Assembly (NCBI GenBank): GCA_033239005.1
Contig: BSQZ01000061.1
Location: 361,501 to 425,500, forward strand
Length of the DNA stretch: 64,000 bases
DNA from: Lamellibrachia satsuma
Lineage: Eukaryota; Annelida; Polychaeta; Sabellida; Siboglinidae
Direction of reading: 5' to 3'
The position numbers were made by a program, and so were the translations under genes. Positions 1 to 12,794 of the stretch are shown in pieces. How positions within the stretch are numbered: the stretch's first letter is position 1; the number at the start of each line of letters is the position of its first letter. Under the pieces are notes generated by a model, which had not been told where the DNA came from, searched no databases, and saw only the letters and a list, made by a program, of their open reading frames with translations.

Positions 1-468
1 ATTTACAAAATCTCACAGAAATATCCATCCTGTGCCTTGGTACTTAGTGCTGCCAATCAATATCTTGATGGCTTCTGGGAATCCAACTCCAAATCCAAAA
101 TTGTGACGTAATACTGGCTGTTATAATAACATCTAGTGACGCCTGGCCCTTGTATTATGGAACTTGGTACAATTGAAGAAATGACGCATAACGTTGTCAA
201 CAATTGTACATAATTGTTCGAATACTGTTGAAGACAAAGGGTAATTCAATTGTTCTTAGAGAAAAAATAAAACTGAGACGACCCGACCGTTGGATACAAA
301 GCATCTAGAATGAGTAGCATAACATACATACTCACGGTAGATTATAATAAGATGATTACATGAGCTGAACACATTGTTATTTCATATGTGTTGGCATACC
401 ACACACATACCACACATATACCTGATGTAACAGCAAGCATTTGTAGTGCATCTTTTGTTTTTGTGCAG

Positions 469-3400
469 GGGAGGATAGACTTGCTGAAAAGTGGGAGCCA
501 GCTGATATACCGCCTGAAGAATGCTGAAGCTGCCAGGTATGGCATTACGGTGTCACATAGAATTCCCAGTTTCTCAGCACGTGCATTTAAAAATAGGTGC
601 CACAAAACCTCCACTTTTACTCTGTTCTAAAAATATTATTTTTTTCAAGCAACAAGCGTTAAGCAGTATCCGAATTAATTCGTTTACAGCTCTGCTGCTT
701 CCCCGCCAATGGACATACACTTGATACACTTCTGAAGTTGTTGATTGAGAATAGCCCCTTCGACAGCCACTAACACCTCCACCAGAGTACTAAAACTAAC
801 ACCTCCACCAACGTACTAAAACTAACACCTCCACCAGCGTACTAAAACTAATACCTCCACCAGCGTACTAAAACTAACACCTCCACCAGCGTACTAAAAC
901 TAATACCTCCACCAGCATACTAAAACTAACACCTCCACCAGCGTACTAAAACTAACACCTCCACCAGCATACTAAAACTAACACCTCCACCAGCGTACTA
1001 AAACTAACACCTCCACCAGCGTACTAAAACTAACACCTCCACCAGCATACTAAAACTAACACCTCCACCAGCGTACTAAAACTAACACCTCCACCAGCGT
1101 ACTAAAACTAACACCTCCACCAGCGCACTAAAACTAACACCTTCACCAGCGTACTAAAACAAACACCTCCACCAGCGTACTAAAACTAACACCTCCACCA
1201 GCGTACTAAAACTAACACCTCCACCAGCGTACTAAAACTAACACCTCCACCAGCGTACTAAAACTAACACCTCCACCAGCGTACTAAAACTAACACCTCC
1301 ACCAGCGTACTAAAACAAACACCTCCACCAGAGTACTAAAACTAACACCTCCACCAGCGTACTAAAACAAACACCTCCACCAGCGTACTAAAACTAACAC
1401 CTCCACCAGCATACTAAAACTAACACCTCCACCAGCGTACTAAAACTAACACCTCCACCAGCGTACTAAAACTAACACCTCCATCAGCGTACTAAAACTC
1501 ATCCATAATTTACCTTTAGACAGAGTTCTCATGAGAAACTGGGATTTTTTTATTTGATCTAATACATTTCTTTTTGTTTTGCTTACTTATATACACTGTG
1601 TTGTTGTATACACTGCATTGTTATAATCGTAAACGTTCTAAGTAGATGTTTTGATATTTACTGCATCTTTTCTGAATTGTCATTAATTAGCTGAAGAAGA
1701 AAAAAGTGAGAATTTACCTATGATCAAAAACTTGTCTTTGTACAATCACACTTTGAGAGTGTTTCATTTCCTCATGTTTAAAAGTTCCTCCCCAATTAGA
1801 TTTTTTTGTTTGTCTCATTTCAAATTCATTTTGTAAAATATCAAACCTACCTAGTAAATAGTAGTATTCACTGCAACATGTTAGCCCATTTGTGCAACTT
1901 TTGTATGTAGTTTTTGAGAAATCATCACACAAACTATTAAATTATTTATTTAAAACAAACATTAAGTCAAGTGCAAATAGAAACACTGAAAACTCATGAA
2001 TTTCACCTTTCATGAAATTTTGTAACTTTATTATGTGATCGGGGCGAGGAGGGAAGTCACGCCCATGATCGGAATTGACCAACACAGTGTTTACTATTGG
2101 ATATCCACTATTTTGAGCCTTACCAGATCTAACGATTGAAGTTACAGCAGCACAGTTGTGAGCCCATCAGACCCTCAATCCAGAAGACTAGTGTTTGAAT
2201 CCTCTTGCCACCGTTTCATAGCTTGGATAATTTTTTTCAGTCCACATTGCTCCAGTTCACTCAGCTGTATAAATGAGTAGACAATGGTGGATATACCATA
2301 TATGACCTATTAGGCGTACATGCTCTAATTAGCATACACCCCTTTCTAATCATCAAGTTCCATAATTGTTATAATTTGACTAGTGTGGAACAATTGAAGT
2401 ATCGCCGGTGTTAAACAGTTGACAACACTTTTCAGTTGTTCTACACTGGTCACTAAATGACTAATAAAACTGCATACAGATCCAGTTTTTCACAGTCAAA
2501 TAAATAAAACAAATTTTAGTTGTGTCTAACCAAAATGTGTACACCCCTAACCTTCACATTGGTATACTCGATGACACAACTTTGGTTGAGGTTGTTGGCG
2601 CTCTCTGCGAGTTTTGTTATTTAAAACTGTCAAAACTTCACTTGTCAAAACAACATGTCGTCGGTGTGTCACAGAAATAGTGTCCACTGTGACATGGCGT
2701 CTTCTTTTTTAAAATAAAGTTTGTTCTCTTCACCCAGTGAGAAAATCAGTCATGTAGTTGAAAAGTGTTCGATGGATCGTATTATCAGCCACTTTTGGAC
2801 AACTTTTCTATTTATTTTGCCCAATTGTGCACACTGTGGAGCTTATGATGGAAATTTTTATCATTAGCTTATGATGGATTTTATGAGCATCTTAGTTAAA
2901 CGCATTTTGAAAACGCTCTTAAAAATCTATGATGGATTCTGTGTTTTGAAGGATTTTCCTTATGAGCTCTTTGTCTTAATGGAACGCTCCACATGTCTGC
3001 CAGGGAGTGAAATGTAGTGCTGCGACTGGCCCCATGGACTCGATACTGTGCTATATGAGAACTTACAATTTTCGTATCATGTTTGTTGCGAAGTCTCGCT
3101 TCATATTCTCTGCTGGGATGTATCCTTGGGTCAGTATATTTGTTGATGTGTCATTTATTTCAGCAAGGTGAAAGGTGCGGGCAGTCACGAGAAACTCGTC
3201 TACCAGATCATTGAAGAAGCAGGAAATAAAGGTGATTTTTGTCAGATAGTGTAAAATCATAATGGATCGGTTTAGCACATTGTGCACACTTTGAAGCACT
3301 TGGTGATTGTTGCTGTCGGTGCATTAGGAAATTAAAACAAATAATGTGGTGCTGTGTAATAAACTGTGTTAATTTGGAAGAAGAAACAAACTTAGTGAAG

Positions 3401-5303
3401 TAACAGTGACTAAAGCTGTTGCAAGAATGATAGGCGTGACATCATATATTGGTTCTTCACATAATTTAATTGTTTATTATTGTTTTCAGAAAATGAGTAT
3501 ATTCAAATACTGTATAGCAGGAAGTGTGTTGTACTTGCTTATTTTGTTGTAATTTTTTTAGAATGGGCAGAATCGCAGAGATTAATGTATGTGTAGACTA
3601 AACGTTTGGGTTTGAGGTTCTGGCTTTTCTCTGACAGTGACAACTCATTTGAGTTTGATATGAGTATTATCCAATTGTACCAACACCTTTTTCTTTAAGA
3701 AGACATTTTTACAAAACAAAACAGTTTATGTGAAAATTGTATAATAAAAAATATTTTGAGTTAACGCACACTCAACACTCTGTTTACATGTTGTCGTGAT
3801 ATGAAAAAACAGTGTGGTGATTCACGGTATTGTATTCTTAGATGTTGTAGTTTTTGATTTTGTCCGTTTACGTAATATGTTCTGTTTGTGATTGCTCTGT
3901 TCATGTACAGGAATCTGGATCAGAGATATTCGCTACAAGTGCAACCTGCTACTGACAGAAGTTAATAAGATCCTGAAGAACCTAGAGAGCAAGAAGCTCA
4001 TCAAAGCTGTCAAATCAGTCTCGGTGGGTACATGTGCACCTACGTAATGGCTGCGCGAAGGTATAAATAATTTTTGTCAGATTTAAAGATATGTGCATGA
4101 ATGACAATATTAAGGAACACCCGTTTCAAATAAATTTTTTCTCTCAGATATACGCATGTTTGTACTGACCAACGAGTCTCTATGAATGCTTTAGTTTCAA
4201 TATGGGTGTTACAGAGAATAGTACCAAATTGTATGCTGACATTTTTACTGTGTTCTCAAAGTTGTTTCTGTAAGCTTGTTTAACAAGTTTAATGATGGAC
4301 TAGTACGAATATGAATACTTTTATTTCAGGAAAAACAAACGTATACAAATATGCATTAAGAAATAAATAAGTTGAAAAAAATACATCAGTTAAAAAATAT
4401 ATAAAATAAATATGTTAAAAAAATCTTTGTTAAAAATATAATAATAAATAATAAAATTTATAAATGGGATCTAAAATCACCATTGTACACAGTAACGTGG
4501 TCTCACCATTGTACACAGTAACGTGGTCTCACCATTGTACACAGTAACGTGGTCTCATCATTGTACACAGTAACGTGGTCTCACCATTGTACACAGTAAC
4601 GTGGTCTCACCATTGTACACAGTAACGTGGTCTCACCATTGTACACAGTAACGTGGTCTCACCATTGTACACAGTAACGTGGTCTCACCAGTGTAGTTCT
4701 CAGGAAAATGTCCACACTTTCTGAGTATGTTGATGATTGTAGGCATCCAAGAAGAAGGTGTACATGTTGTTTAACGTCGAGCCAGACAGGTCAGTGACGG
4801 GAGGCGCCTGGTACAGCGACCAGGACTTCGAGTCAGAGTTTGTTGAAGTGCTCAACCAACAATGCTTCAAATTCCTTGAACAGAAGGTATGATCTGCTAG
4901 GTCATTTTTTGCTGTACAAAGCTCAATGTTACCACTATGCACAGTACTTGTAGTAAATATATTTATTTTAGTTTGTTTGTAGTTTCTACATCTTAAAGTA
5001 ATTATCTAAATTTATATGACATATAATTACATGATGACTTACATGATGTACAGTTCTTAAATATATATAGCACTTTATCAAATAAACAGTCATCCAAATT
5101 GCTTTGTGCTGTGCTGAGTAAGATTAAGAAAGTCAAACATTAGATCACTCGCTACATTTTATTGGCTAAACTGATGGATTGTTATCATTTTTAATCTAAT
5201 ATTTCTAATTCTTGTTTGTCAGTGGAATTGCTATCTTATAGTTATGTATCCCACATAATATTATTAAACTGTTCTATTATATATATAATATATATATATA
5301 TAT

Positions 5304-5335
<32 letters not shown>

Positions 5336-8300
5336 TATGTTGTATTAAGATAGGTGGGGCGGCTAGTGTCAGTTGATTTTTTTCTTCATAACATGCTAGG
5401 AAATATTGAACTGAACGTCGACAGCACAAATAATTACCGGTACCCGTCACTAACGTCATATTTTGCTAATCCATCCTTTAAAAAACGGTCTTTTTGGAAA
5501 TCCCCGACTTCTTGGAAATGCTGACAATATTTCCATAATAACGACTGTGTGTGCTTCGATCTTTGAACCAGCTATATTTGTGCGCCGTGAACACAGAACA
5601 TACCGTCTGGTTACCGTGATTCCAGTACACATCAGTATTATATCTGCCTAACCAAGTCATGTCCATAAATCAACAAATATCTTTGCTATCATAGTTTATC
5701 GTGCCTTTGAAGCTATAATGGAAATAGCAATGTAGATGTGACGTGGTGACCCCGCTGGATAACGGGCCAATCAAAACGATCATAAACACACCAAGCCACG
5801 TGTTTGTCAGATGACTGGCGTAACCTGATATCATAGACAACAACACGTTACAACTATAGATTTAAAAGCCATTGTCGTGGCAAATTATGAGAACGTCAAT
5901 ATTAGAAATGGCAATTATGTTCTGCTGACAATATGTAAAACGCCAGTGAAAATTGTCACATTTCAAGCATGATACGTGTATCTATCGATGTTTCTGTTAT
6001 CACTGACAATCAGGAAATGTTACTTATTTCAATTGTTTTTTAAAGCTACAACACTTATGATGCATTTTGGCATATGAATGCATCTTACGGGTAGGCAACT
6101 TTAGTCGGATTGGAATTACTATTGGTGAAGGGTTTATGCCAAAAACACACTGCTACATTAGGCTGTCATTCAACTTTTGCTTCATTTATTCACGGTTGTG
6201 TAGCAGACATAATTTATTCACGGTTGTGTAGCAGACGTAATTTATTCACGGTTGTGTAGCAGACGTAATTTATTCACAGTTGTGTAGCAGACGTAATTTG
6301 TTTATGTTAACCAAAATTTTGTGGCTACTTTTTCATATTTACAAAAATGTTTTAAAAATCTTGTAACAACCAAATAAATGAAAAACTAAAAATTTTATTA
6401 ATTTGGAATATTATATAGTATTTAAACTACAATCTTTGCAGAAATGGTTAATTTATTTTAAAACCTTCTACTGAAACTACTCTACTCAATTCATGACAAG
6501 CATACTAATAGCCAACCCAGATACCTTAAGTAGCAGAAATTTTTTCAATATAAAATCATCAAGGTTTTTATCTGTGGATATTTGAACAGTTGTTAATTCC
6601 TTATTTAGGCAACAGCCGCACGAGAGGCAAAGACTAATCCAATGGCACAGAAAAATGCAGCTTATGCATCATCAGCTGAAATATGGAAGTACATCAATGA
6701 ACTTGGCATTAGTAAGGTAGGTTATTTCTCAGCTTGCTTTCTATCTACCATATTATGTTCTTTTACATCCATAATATATACTCAGTTATAAAGAGAGCAA
6801 CAGTCTGTAGCCGCCCTCTCCCACTCCCCTCTTTATCTCTCACCATTCCATTTTTCATACTTTTTCTATATACTTCGCTTCCCCAGTGTCTCTCTCCTGT
6901 CTCCCTCTTACTCCCATCTCGCCCTCCTATCATTACTATCACCCTACCTCTCTTTCCACTCCACTTCTTTCTCCCTCCCTACTCCTCTTTCTCTGTCTCC
7001 TCCCTACCCCACCTCTATTCACTTCTCCCCATGTCACCCTACCTCTCGTTTATTTCATACCTTCATACAACAAGAAAAACAACAAAGAAACTGTTAATGC
7101 AAGAATCCATCCCAGATGTACACCGAGACTCACAGATTAGTGCACTGGACGTCTAGTAGATACTGTGCACTAGTGTTGGGAACTGGTTTGATTTCATATC
7201 ATCGGTTTGGCCAAAACCGATCGATGATCGATTATATAAACGGTTGGCAGGTTTGTGGGCAGCCACTGTCGGAATACAACAAAACAGATTTCATCTTGCC
7301 ACCACATAATTAATGACTGGCTGTAGGTCCCTATGTCCAATAGGGAAACTGTCGCCATAGATGTTAACTGAAAAATAAAGTTTCAAATATGTTGAAAATT
7401 TATTTTATGATTTTCTCTGGCACCAGAGAAGGCCAACGGTGATTCCGACAGGCTCATCGCCCCGAGTCGTTTATCACAGCAGAGCCAGCGGTGACCGGTG
7501 GCAGTGCGAAATCACATCAGCGCCTTGAGTATTCACCCGAAAAATGCCCGCAACTTCAGTTTAACTATCTGAACTAGTATAATTACCTGATTCGGTAATA
7601 CTGGTTGGCAGTTTGCCAAAATAATGATGTGGAAACTTGAATTAATATGAACAGACTAAAACTTTGCAAAAGCCGAAACGAAATGGCGACTGGACCACGC
7701 TAAGAACACTGGGGTCAATAACACGTTTCAACTTGCGATTATTTTTCGCTGAACTAAATCAGTTAATTGATGTCATTTTAGGAGTATAGGGTAAATCACG
7801 GAGCTTTCCATCGATACTACGTGGGATAATCAAATAGTTCGTCATCATCTTCGGCAGCACCCGACTTTGTTGATGTCACCATTAACCTTGACAGTCAGTA
7901 TTAATGGCCACCTGACAGTCAGTATTAACGGCCACCTAACATTGTGGAGGCTCTGTGATGTGGCGCCACTGTTTGCCGCACACAAGATTTGCGGCGTGTC
8001 GAGATTACTTGGGAACGGGAATTAAATTCACCATAATTTTTTGTATAATAAAAAATAATCAATCTCGCAAGATTGTACTCGGTTAATTGATCAGATGTAT
8101 GAACCAACCAATCATCGATAAAATCGATTAATCGGAACAACACTACTGTACAGTAAATACACAATAGCTACACACACTCTCTTTTACAGGTGCAACTGTC
8201 AGTGGAAGACATAGAGATGATCCTGGACACGCTAATCTATGACGGCAAGGTCGAGCGGTCAATCGTGGCAGGGGGTGGGGGCGATGCAGGAGGGCAGATG

Positions 8301-11300
8301 AAGCTGTACCGAGCCACACCTCACATCACACAACCCACAGGGCTTATGAGAACACCCTGTGGGGTTTGCCCGGTATGTTTTGACCAACTTTGCAGTTGAA
8401 AAGACAGCATTATCTACACTAGATTTTGCTTCATGTCAACCTAGAGAAATTGCCACCCAAATCTGAAATCAGATTCCCATTATACTTGCCACAAAATTGT
8501 GAAATTTGTAGGTGCAGTAAAACCTGCCTTAATGGACACCTGTCCATAATGGACACCTTTCTATAATGGACACTTTTGAAAGCCCCGAATGACTTGCTAT
8601 TAGTTTGCACAGTCCGTTAACTGCCTATCACGGCCACCTGACTATTGTGGACAATGGACAGGGAATTTGAGCCCAACCATTCATAGTCACCCTGCCGTTT
8701 GTTGACCAATCAAAGTGACAATCCCATTGACATTCCCACTAATATGCACTAACGTAGCCATATATGTATTCTGTGTCATACCATCTGCATTATGTCATCA
8801 AGAAGTATAAGAAATGTGCTCAAAATAAGACACCCTCTTGCCTAGGCCGCCGCCAGCTATATAAACATTTGCCCCTTGGCTTCTCTTGGACATCAAAGCT
8901 GTTTTAGGTCACCTTTCCCTAACCCAAACCATGCTTTGTTTTCTCAAAAACTCACTCTCAGAAGCCAAACTCCAAACAGATTGAATGAACAAGGAGTCTG
9001 TCGATGTTACTATTCGTCTGATGGCAGTGGACTGTGTACAATTTCAATTATGTCACTTGGCAGATTAATCATTTGTTCGTAAAGGGGTCAAAGAAATGGT
9101 GATTACATGGGACCGATCACTGGCCTCATATGCCACCTGGTTTCCATGCAGTGGAATGTAGTAACGCTCTGTGATTGATGACATTTTCAACAACTAAGTT
9201 TATGGCCCACATATATTAATGACAGCTCCTATATTGTTTTATTTAACAGTAAATTTGTATCGTTCATGATAATACCAACTATTGAATGACAACTTATCCA
9301 TTCATGATATAATGGCGCCACCTAGCGAGTGTCCATGTAATACAATTCTCCATAACGGACACCTGCCTATAACGCACATAATGCATAGTCCCAGCGGTGT
9401 CCGCTATGGCCAGGTTTCACTGTACTTACAAAATAAGTGGACAACTATTGCAACATTTATTAATTATTAAGACAACTAATTATTAACAATAATTAAAACT
9501 GAATTACGGTTTTCTTCAACCACAACTATTTTGATTACTTACTCAACATTTCGACTGCCATCAGCAGCCTTCATAAAAAATTCTGGGACGGCAAGTTCTT
9601 CCTCTGCTCACCAGTTGTCTTGGTAAGCGGGCCGTCCCATATGTGACTCCGTCTATATCCCCCTCGTCTCGAAGTTTTCAGTGTTCACATTTTCACTTCA
9701 ATAAATTCTGCAGAATTAATTGAATAGTTTGTCTGATAATTTTACAAAAACTACATACAAAAGTTGCACAAACGAGCTAGCAGGTCGTAGTGGATACTAG
9801 GTAGGTTTGAATTTTTACAAAATTAATTTGAAACGAGATAAGCAAAAAAATTTAATTGAGGAGGCACCTTTAAAGTGTAGATAAGTGTTGTACGTCTATA
9901 TATGTTTTGGTGTTTATTACATATAGTTTGTTTGCATCCATTAAAAATATGTTTTAAGATTTACAATTTATAATTAAATAAAAAAATTTGCGATGTTGAC
10001 ATTATAATTTGTGGGAATTTTCAAACCCAAGTATTTCACCTTCTAAGCACAGTGCTGAATAACTTCTTTTAAAATTGCATTCTTATGTATTTAACTCAAG
10101 TGTGATTGGCAATGTCAAAAAAAAATTGGTTTTTACTTTGGTTACGTTGAAACATTCTAACACAAAACAGTATCCATTCAGTGATAAGTCAGCAGAACAG
10201 CTGCTCTCATGAAGATCAACATCGTCCGGTGGTTTCAAAATCAGCTGTTTCTGTAAAATGTATAAATGTTGACCAATGAAATGGAATTATTTTGCCTAAA
10301 AAAAATTATTTGTATAAAATTATTACTTTTTTTGTAGCTAGATAAAGACAATAATATACAGGTGTGTCAAATAGGGTCAACCGACTTTGATTGGTTTTGT
10401 CTGTATAGAATCTGCTGCTGTTGCTTTATATGTTTATATTAAAATGTGGTTTAATACTCCCTCCTCAATTGCCCATCAAAAATTAAGTTTGTTGATGTTG
10501 AAATCTGTGTGTGAATAGTTTAAGCAATATGCATAGTTGGCTTAATAAAAGAGTGGGTACTTTTGTTAAAATCCTCGAAATAATTTGATTGTTAGATGGA
10601 GTAATTTGTGAGTGGGAACAGTCGCATGTTAAAGCATGTATAACCAGACCACTTTGATTGTTAGATGGAGTAACTTATGAGTGTGAACAGTCGCATGTTA
10701 AAGCATGTAGAGCCAGACCACTTTGATTGTTCGGTGGGGTAACTTGTGAGTGTGAACAGTCGCATGTTAAAGCATGTTGAGCCAGACCACTTTGATTGTT
10801 AGATGGGGTAACTTGTGAGTGTGAACAGTCGCATGTTAAAGCATGTAGAGCCAGACCACTTTGATTGTTAGATGGGGTAACTTGTGAGTGAACAGTCGCA
10901 TGTTAAAGCATGTAGAGCCAGACCACTGATTGTTAGATGGGGTAACTGGTGAGTGAACGGTCGCATGTTAAAGCATGTAGAGCCAGACCACTTTGATTGT
11001 TAGATGGGGTAACTTGTGAGTGTGAACAGTCGCATGTTAAAGCATGTAGAGCCAGACCACTTTGATTGTTAGATGGGGTAACTTGTCAGTGTGAACGGTC
11101 GCATGTAGAGCCAGACCACTTTGGTTGTTCGGTGGGGTAACATGTGAGTGTGAACGGTCGCTTGTTAAAGTATGAAGACCACTTTGCCTTTTTCCCCCAA
11201 ATTTTTACCAGACCATGTCAGAAATTCTTTAATCATTTGTCCAATGATTTCACTGAAATTAAATAAAAAATTTGTACAGAAGAGCTGTGGTTGATTCAAG

Positions 11301-11506
11301 ACCAATTAAATTTTTCACAAAATGGGACGAGCAAAAAAATTAAACTGAGGAGGGACCTTTCAGTTGTTGAGAGGCTAGCATCTGTAAGTGATACTTCATT
11401 AATACTATTTCTGCTGTTACGTTTGCAGGTATTTCATGAGTGCCATGCTGGGGGAATCATCTCTCCAACAAACTGCGTCTACATGAAGGAGTGGCTTGAA
11501 TATTGA
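469..11506 (+). CDS. POLR3F: RNA polymerase III subunit RPC6 (3' seven exons; 5' end off the window)
   Basis: Encodes the winged-helix subunit of RNA polymerase III that, with RPC3 and RPC7, forms the initiation subcomplex contacting TFIIIB and opening tRNA/5S promoters in the nucleus. Exons read by splice sites and phase: 469-536, 3164-3231, 3911-4023, 4743-4886, 6609-6716, 8190-8372, 11429-11506 (stop TGA). They join without phase conflict into 253 codons plus stop; the human protein is 316 residues, so about 60 N-terminal residues lie upstream of the window. Diagnostic stretches are GRIDLLKSGSQLIYRLKN, GAWYSDQDFESEFVEVLNQQ and the tail VYMKEWLEY. The last two exons supply a C-x2-C-x5-C-x10-C cluster (CGVCP...HECHAGG...TNC), the pattern known in this family to ligand an Fe-S cluster. 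The exon starting at 469 uses acceptor TTTTTGTGCAG. Identity is certain; the first exon in the window could have further upstream exons only outside it. Confidence 0.96.
770..1499. repeat. 26-bp minisatellite, about 28 copies
   Basis: Tandem array in the first visible POLR3F intron. The unit contains AACACCTCCACCAGCGTACT followed by an A-rich spacer; copies differ by single substitutions (GCGT/GCAT/GAGT), so the array is recently homogenised. It carries no sustained open frame. Confidence 0.95.
1776..1952 (-). repeat. Dispersed ~180-bp repeat, copy 1 (reverse orientation)
   Basis: On the minus strand this reads AGTTTGTGTGATGATTTC, then an ACATACAAAAGTTGCACAAA block, an ACTAGGTAGGTTTGA block and a closing AATTGGGGAGGAACTTTTAA. 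The same ordered blocks recur at 9690-9873, 11222-11362, 19556-19697 and 23497-23730. No coding potential is seen. Confidence 0.75.
2150..2295 (+). mobile_element. tRNA-derived SINE, 5' portion, interrupted by a MITE
   Basis: A decayed tRNA-like head (GTGTTTGAATCC resembles a B box) is followed by a body containing CCGTTTCATAGCTTGG and AGTTCACTCAGCTGTATAAA. The body closely matches the complete SINE at 37644-37985. It ends where a TA-flanked MITE begins. Confidence 0.65.
2296..2470 (+). mobile_element. TA-flanked MITE, 3'-truncated copy
   Basis: Begins directly after a TA dinucleotide with CCATATATGACCTATTAGG and contains TAATTAGCATACACCCC and GACTAGTGTGGAACAATTGA. It matches full-length copies at 25529-25836 (reverse) and 30617-30912 (forward). 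Similarity stops near 2470, short of the expected right terminus. Confidence 0.7.
4477..4690. repeat. 26-bp minisatellite, about 8 copies
   Basis: Nearly identical tandem copies of a unit containing CACCATTGTACACAGTAACG, ending about 50 bases before the POLR3F exon at 4743. It is unrelated in sequence to the 26-bp array at 770. Confidence 0.95.
5279..5336. repeat. Imperfect (AT)n tract
   Basis: About 58 bases of alternating A and T with ATAAT interruptions, inside a POLR3F intron. Confidence 0.9.
6182..6302. repeat. 28-bp tandem repeat, four copies
   Basis: Four near-identical copies of a unit containing ATTCACGGTTGTGTAGCAGA, in the POLR3F intron preceding the exon at 6609. Confidence 0.9.
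6810..7042. repeat. Polypyrimidine-rich intronic tract
   Basis: About 230 bases made almost only of C and T on the plus strand, starting about 95 bases after the donor at 6717. It gives an apparent open frame of 140 codons rich in Ser, Pro and Leu that I regard as compositional. It ends close to the left end of a hAT-like element. Confidence 0.75.
7168..8148. mobile_element. Diverged hAT-like element in a POLR3F intron
   Basis: Left end CACTAGTGTTGGGAAC and inverted right end CAGTAGTGTTGTTCCG form hAT-style termini, each followed by material rich in ATCGAT/CCGATTAAT. The flanking octamers (ATACTGTG and TACAGTAA) match only partly, so the target duplication is decayed or the ends are off by a base or two. 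The 981-bp interior has no recognisable transposase. The right end lies about 40 bases from the exon at 8190. Confidence 0.5.
8514..9422. mobile_element. Non-autonomous pogo/Tigger-like DNA transposon
   Basis: The left end CAGTAAAACCTGCCTTAATG and the inverted right end CAGTGAAACCTGGCCATAGC are the classic CAGTGAAACCTG terminus. TA follows the right end (9423-9424); the left flank is TG, consistent with one mutation. Several GGACACC motifs lie near both ends (8537, 8550, 9357). No intact transposase was found in the 909-bp interior, which has one 68-codon open stretch at 8876 of no recognised family. Confidence 0.7.
9486..9670 (-). mobile_element. 3' end of a Penelope-like element (reverse orientation)
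   Basis: Its reverse complement matches the Penelope-like element at 15455-16990: shared are CATATGGGACGG, the GAGGAAGAACTTG block, AAGGCTGC, and GTTGAGTAAGTAATCAAAAT followed by AGTTGTGGTT. Only the terminal coding codons and 3' tail remain. Confidence 0.7.
9690..9873 (+). repeat. Dispersed ~180-bp repeat, copy 2
   Basis: Forward copy with ACAAAAGTTGCACAAACGAG, GATACTAGGTAGGTTTGAA and AATTTAATTGAGGAGGCACC in the same order as the other four copies. It abuts the Penelope-like fragment ending at 9670. Confidence 0.8.
10583..11185. repeat. ~70-bp tandem satellite, about 8.5 copies
   Basis: The unit contains TTTGATTGTTAGATGGGGTA, GTGTGAACAGTCGCATGTTA and GCATGTAGAGCCAGACCAC. Later copies carry deletions (missing TTT or TGTG) and the last are degenerate. 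It lies in the last POLR3F intron. Confidence 0.95.
11222..11362 (+). repeat. Dispersed ~180-bp repeat, copy 3 (diverged, internally deleted)
   Basis: Contains TTTGTCCAATGATTTCACTG and ends with a GAGGAGGGACCTTTCAG block matching the family. The middle GATACTAGGTAGG block is lost. It lies just before the last POLR3F exon. Confidence 0.6.
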
Positions 11507-11630
11507 GACATCAACAACTATACCTGCCTCATAAATAAGATATTTTATAAATGAAGATTACTGTATATTTGTACACTTAATATGTTGTGCATAATTTAAC
11601 CAATGTGTAAGATTTTGATAATAAGATTAC

Positions 11631-11752
11631 AATAAATAGGTGATATTTACTGATATTGCCGTTTTGTTTATATTGTATTTTATTTGTACATTTCCCATCT
11701 TGTATGTATAAAAATTTGGTGATTGGGTAAGACCAACGGTATTGCAAATAAA
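11631..11752 (+). terminator. Candidate polyadenylation signals of POLR3F
   Basis: Two AATAAA hexamers lie at 11631-11636 and 11747-11752, 125 and 241 bases after the POLR3F stop codon. Either would give a short 3' UTR. No downstream GU-rich element was used to choose between them. Confidence 0.5.
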
Positions 11753-12409
11753 AAGTTTTGGGAGATATTTGTCAAAGTTCACCACTTCAATAAGGCAGTT
11801 CCTCCAAAGCGTATCCTTCAATTAGGAAACATACTGAGCATAACAAGTGAACAAGACAACAATGTTTATTTCGGGGAACCTCCTACAACATTATTGCTTT
11901 CACAAATCAACAGAAGTTGTAGCCTCACTGCTACTCTGGCTGGGAGTATGTTGAAATGCGTAAATTGCGTTTCATTAACGTTGGTTAATTTGGAGAGAAG
12001 TCATTAGTTTACTTCCAGGTTCATGGTGTATGAATAAAGGCCCAGTGATTTTAAAGGATTTGTTGCACCCTGAAAAAAATAGTTGTGAACAGGAAAAAAA
12101 GGCGCATTTGCAGACTGCGACACTTGTGCTGTGAACAGGTCTTAATTGCTGGTTGGCAGTATCTGCACGTTGCAGTGATGGAATGATCCCCAGTGCATGA
12201 TGACAGAATCTGGTGGCAAGTGACGGGGAGCATCTTCCATTAATTTTATTTTTCAAAAACATTTTAGGATTTCACCAAAACACTACTCCAGGTGGTGACA
12301 AGAAACAAATTGAAATGTTAAAGTTTTTATTAAAACAGAATCATAATTGCAAATTTCCAAATTAGCACACAATGATAATAGTACGTGGCTATAGATGTGT
12401 TTAGTTTGA
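11753..12409. other. Intergenic sequence without a recognised gene
   Basis: Between the POLR3F 3' end and the retroelement fragments. Short open stretches on both strands (up to 95 codons) lack recognisable motifs, acceptable splice context or codon bias, and I call no gene. Confidence 0.5.
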
Positions 12410-12600
12410 TCATGTGAAGCCATCTCCTATCGGAAGGTCAGCTATCAACAGGTGTTGTGCGGTTCTAACCAGATCTTCATATTTCGTGTTCCCAAACCAT
12501 GCCTTGCAGTTGTCTGGCCATGATGCTCTTGGTTTTCCTCTGCCTCTTGCCATCGACCGATCCCTCCTTTATGGCCATTTTAATATTAATTCGACTTTAA
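12410..12600 (-). pseudogene. 3' end of a non-LTR retrotransposon ORF (RTE-like tail)
   Basis: Reading the minus strand toward lower coordinates gives RGRGKPRASWPDN, then EDLVRTAQ and a terminal IGDGFT stop at 12410. The order Arg-Gly-rich, W-x-D-N, D-L-V-R-x-A-Q and the G-D-G end is the usual C-terminus of RTE/related endonuclease-reverse transcriptases. Only about 50 codons remain and the 5' side is lost. Confidence 0.7.
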
Positions 12601-12794
12601 CGATTTTAGAAAAGAAGAAGAAGAAATGTTTTATTTGACCCATCATACATTTCACATAATACATATATATCCATGTTAAATTATAATTAAAAATAATACA
12701 GGTGCATAATATTATGGTTGTAAATAAACATGGTGTATATTAAGGTAAACAAACAAATAGGGTCAGGAGACTCCTCTAAGACTTTGATAGTCGC

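Noticed and set aside
770..1499. CRISPR-like array
   Set aside because: The units are directly contiguous with no variable spacers and the sequence is animal; it is a minisatellite.
6734..7156. 140-codon Ser/Pro/Leu-rich frame
   Set aside because: Entirely explained by a polypyrimidine intronic tract; no conserved motif or splice context.
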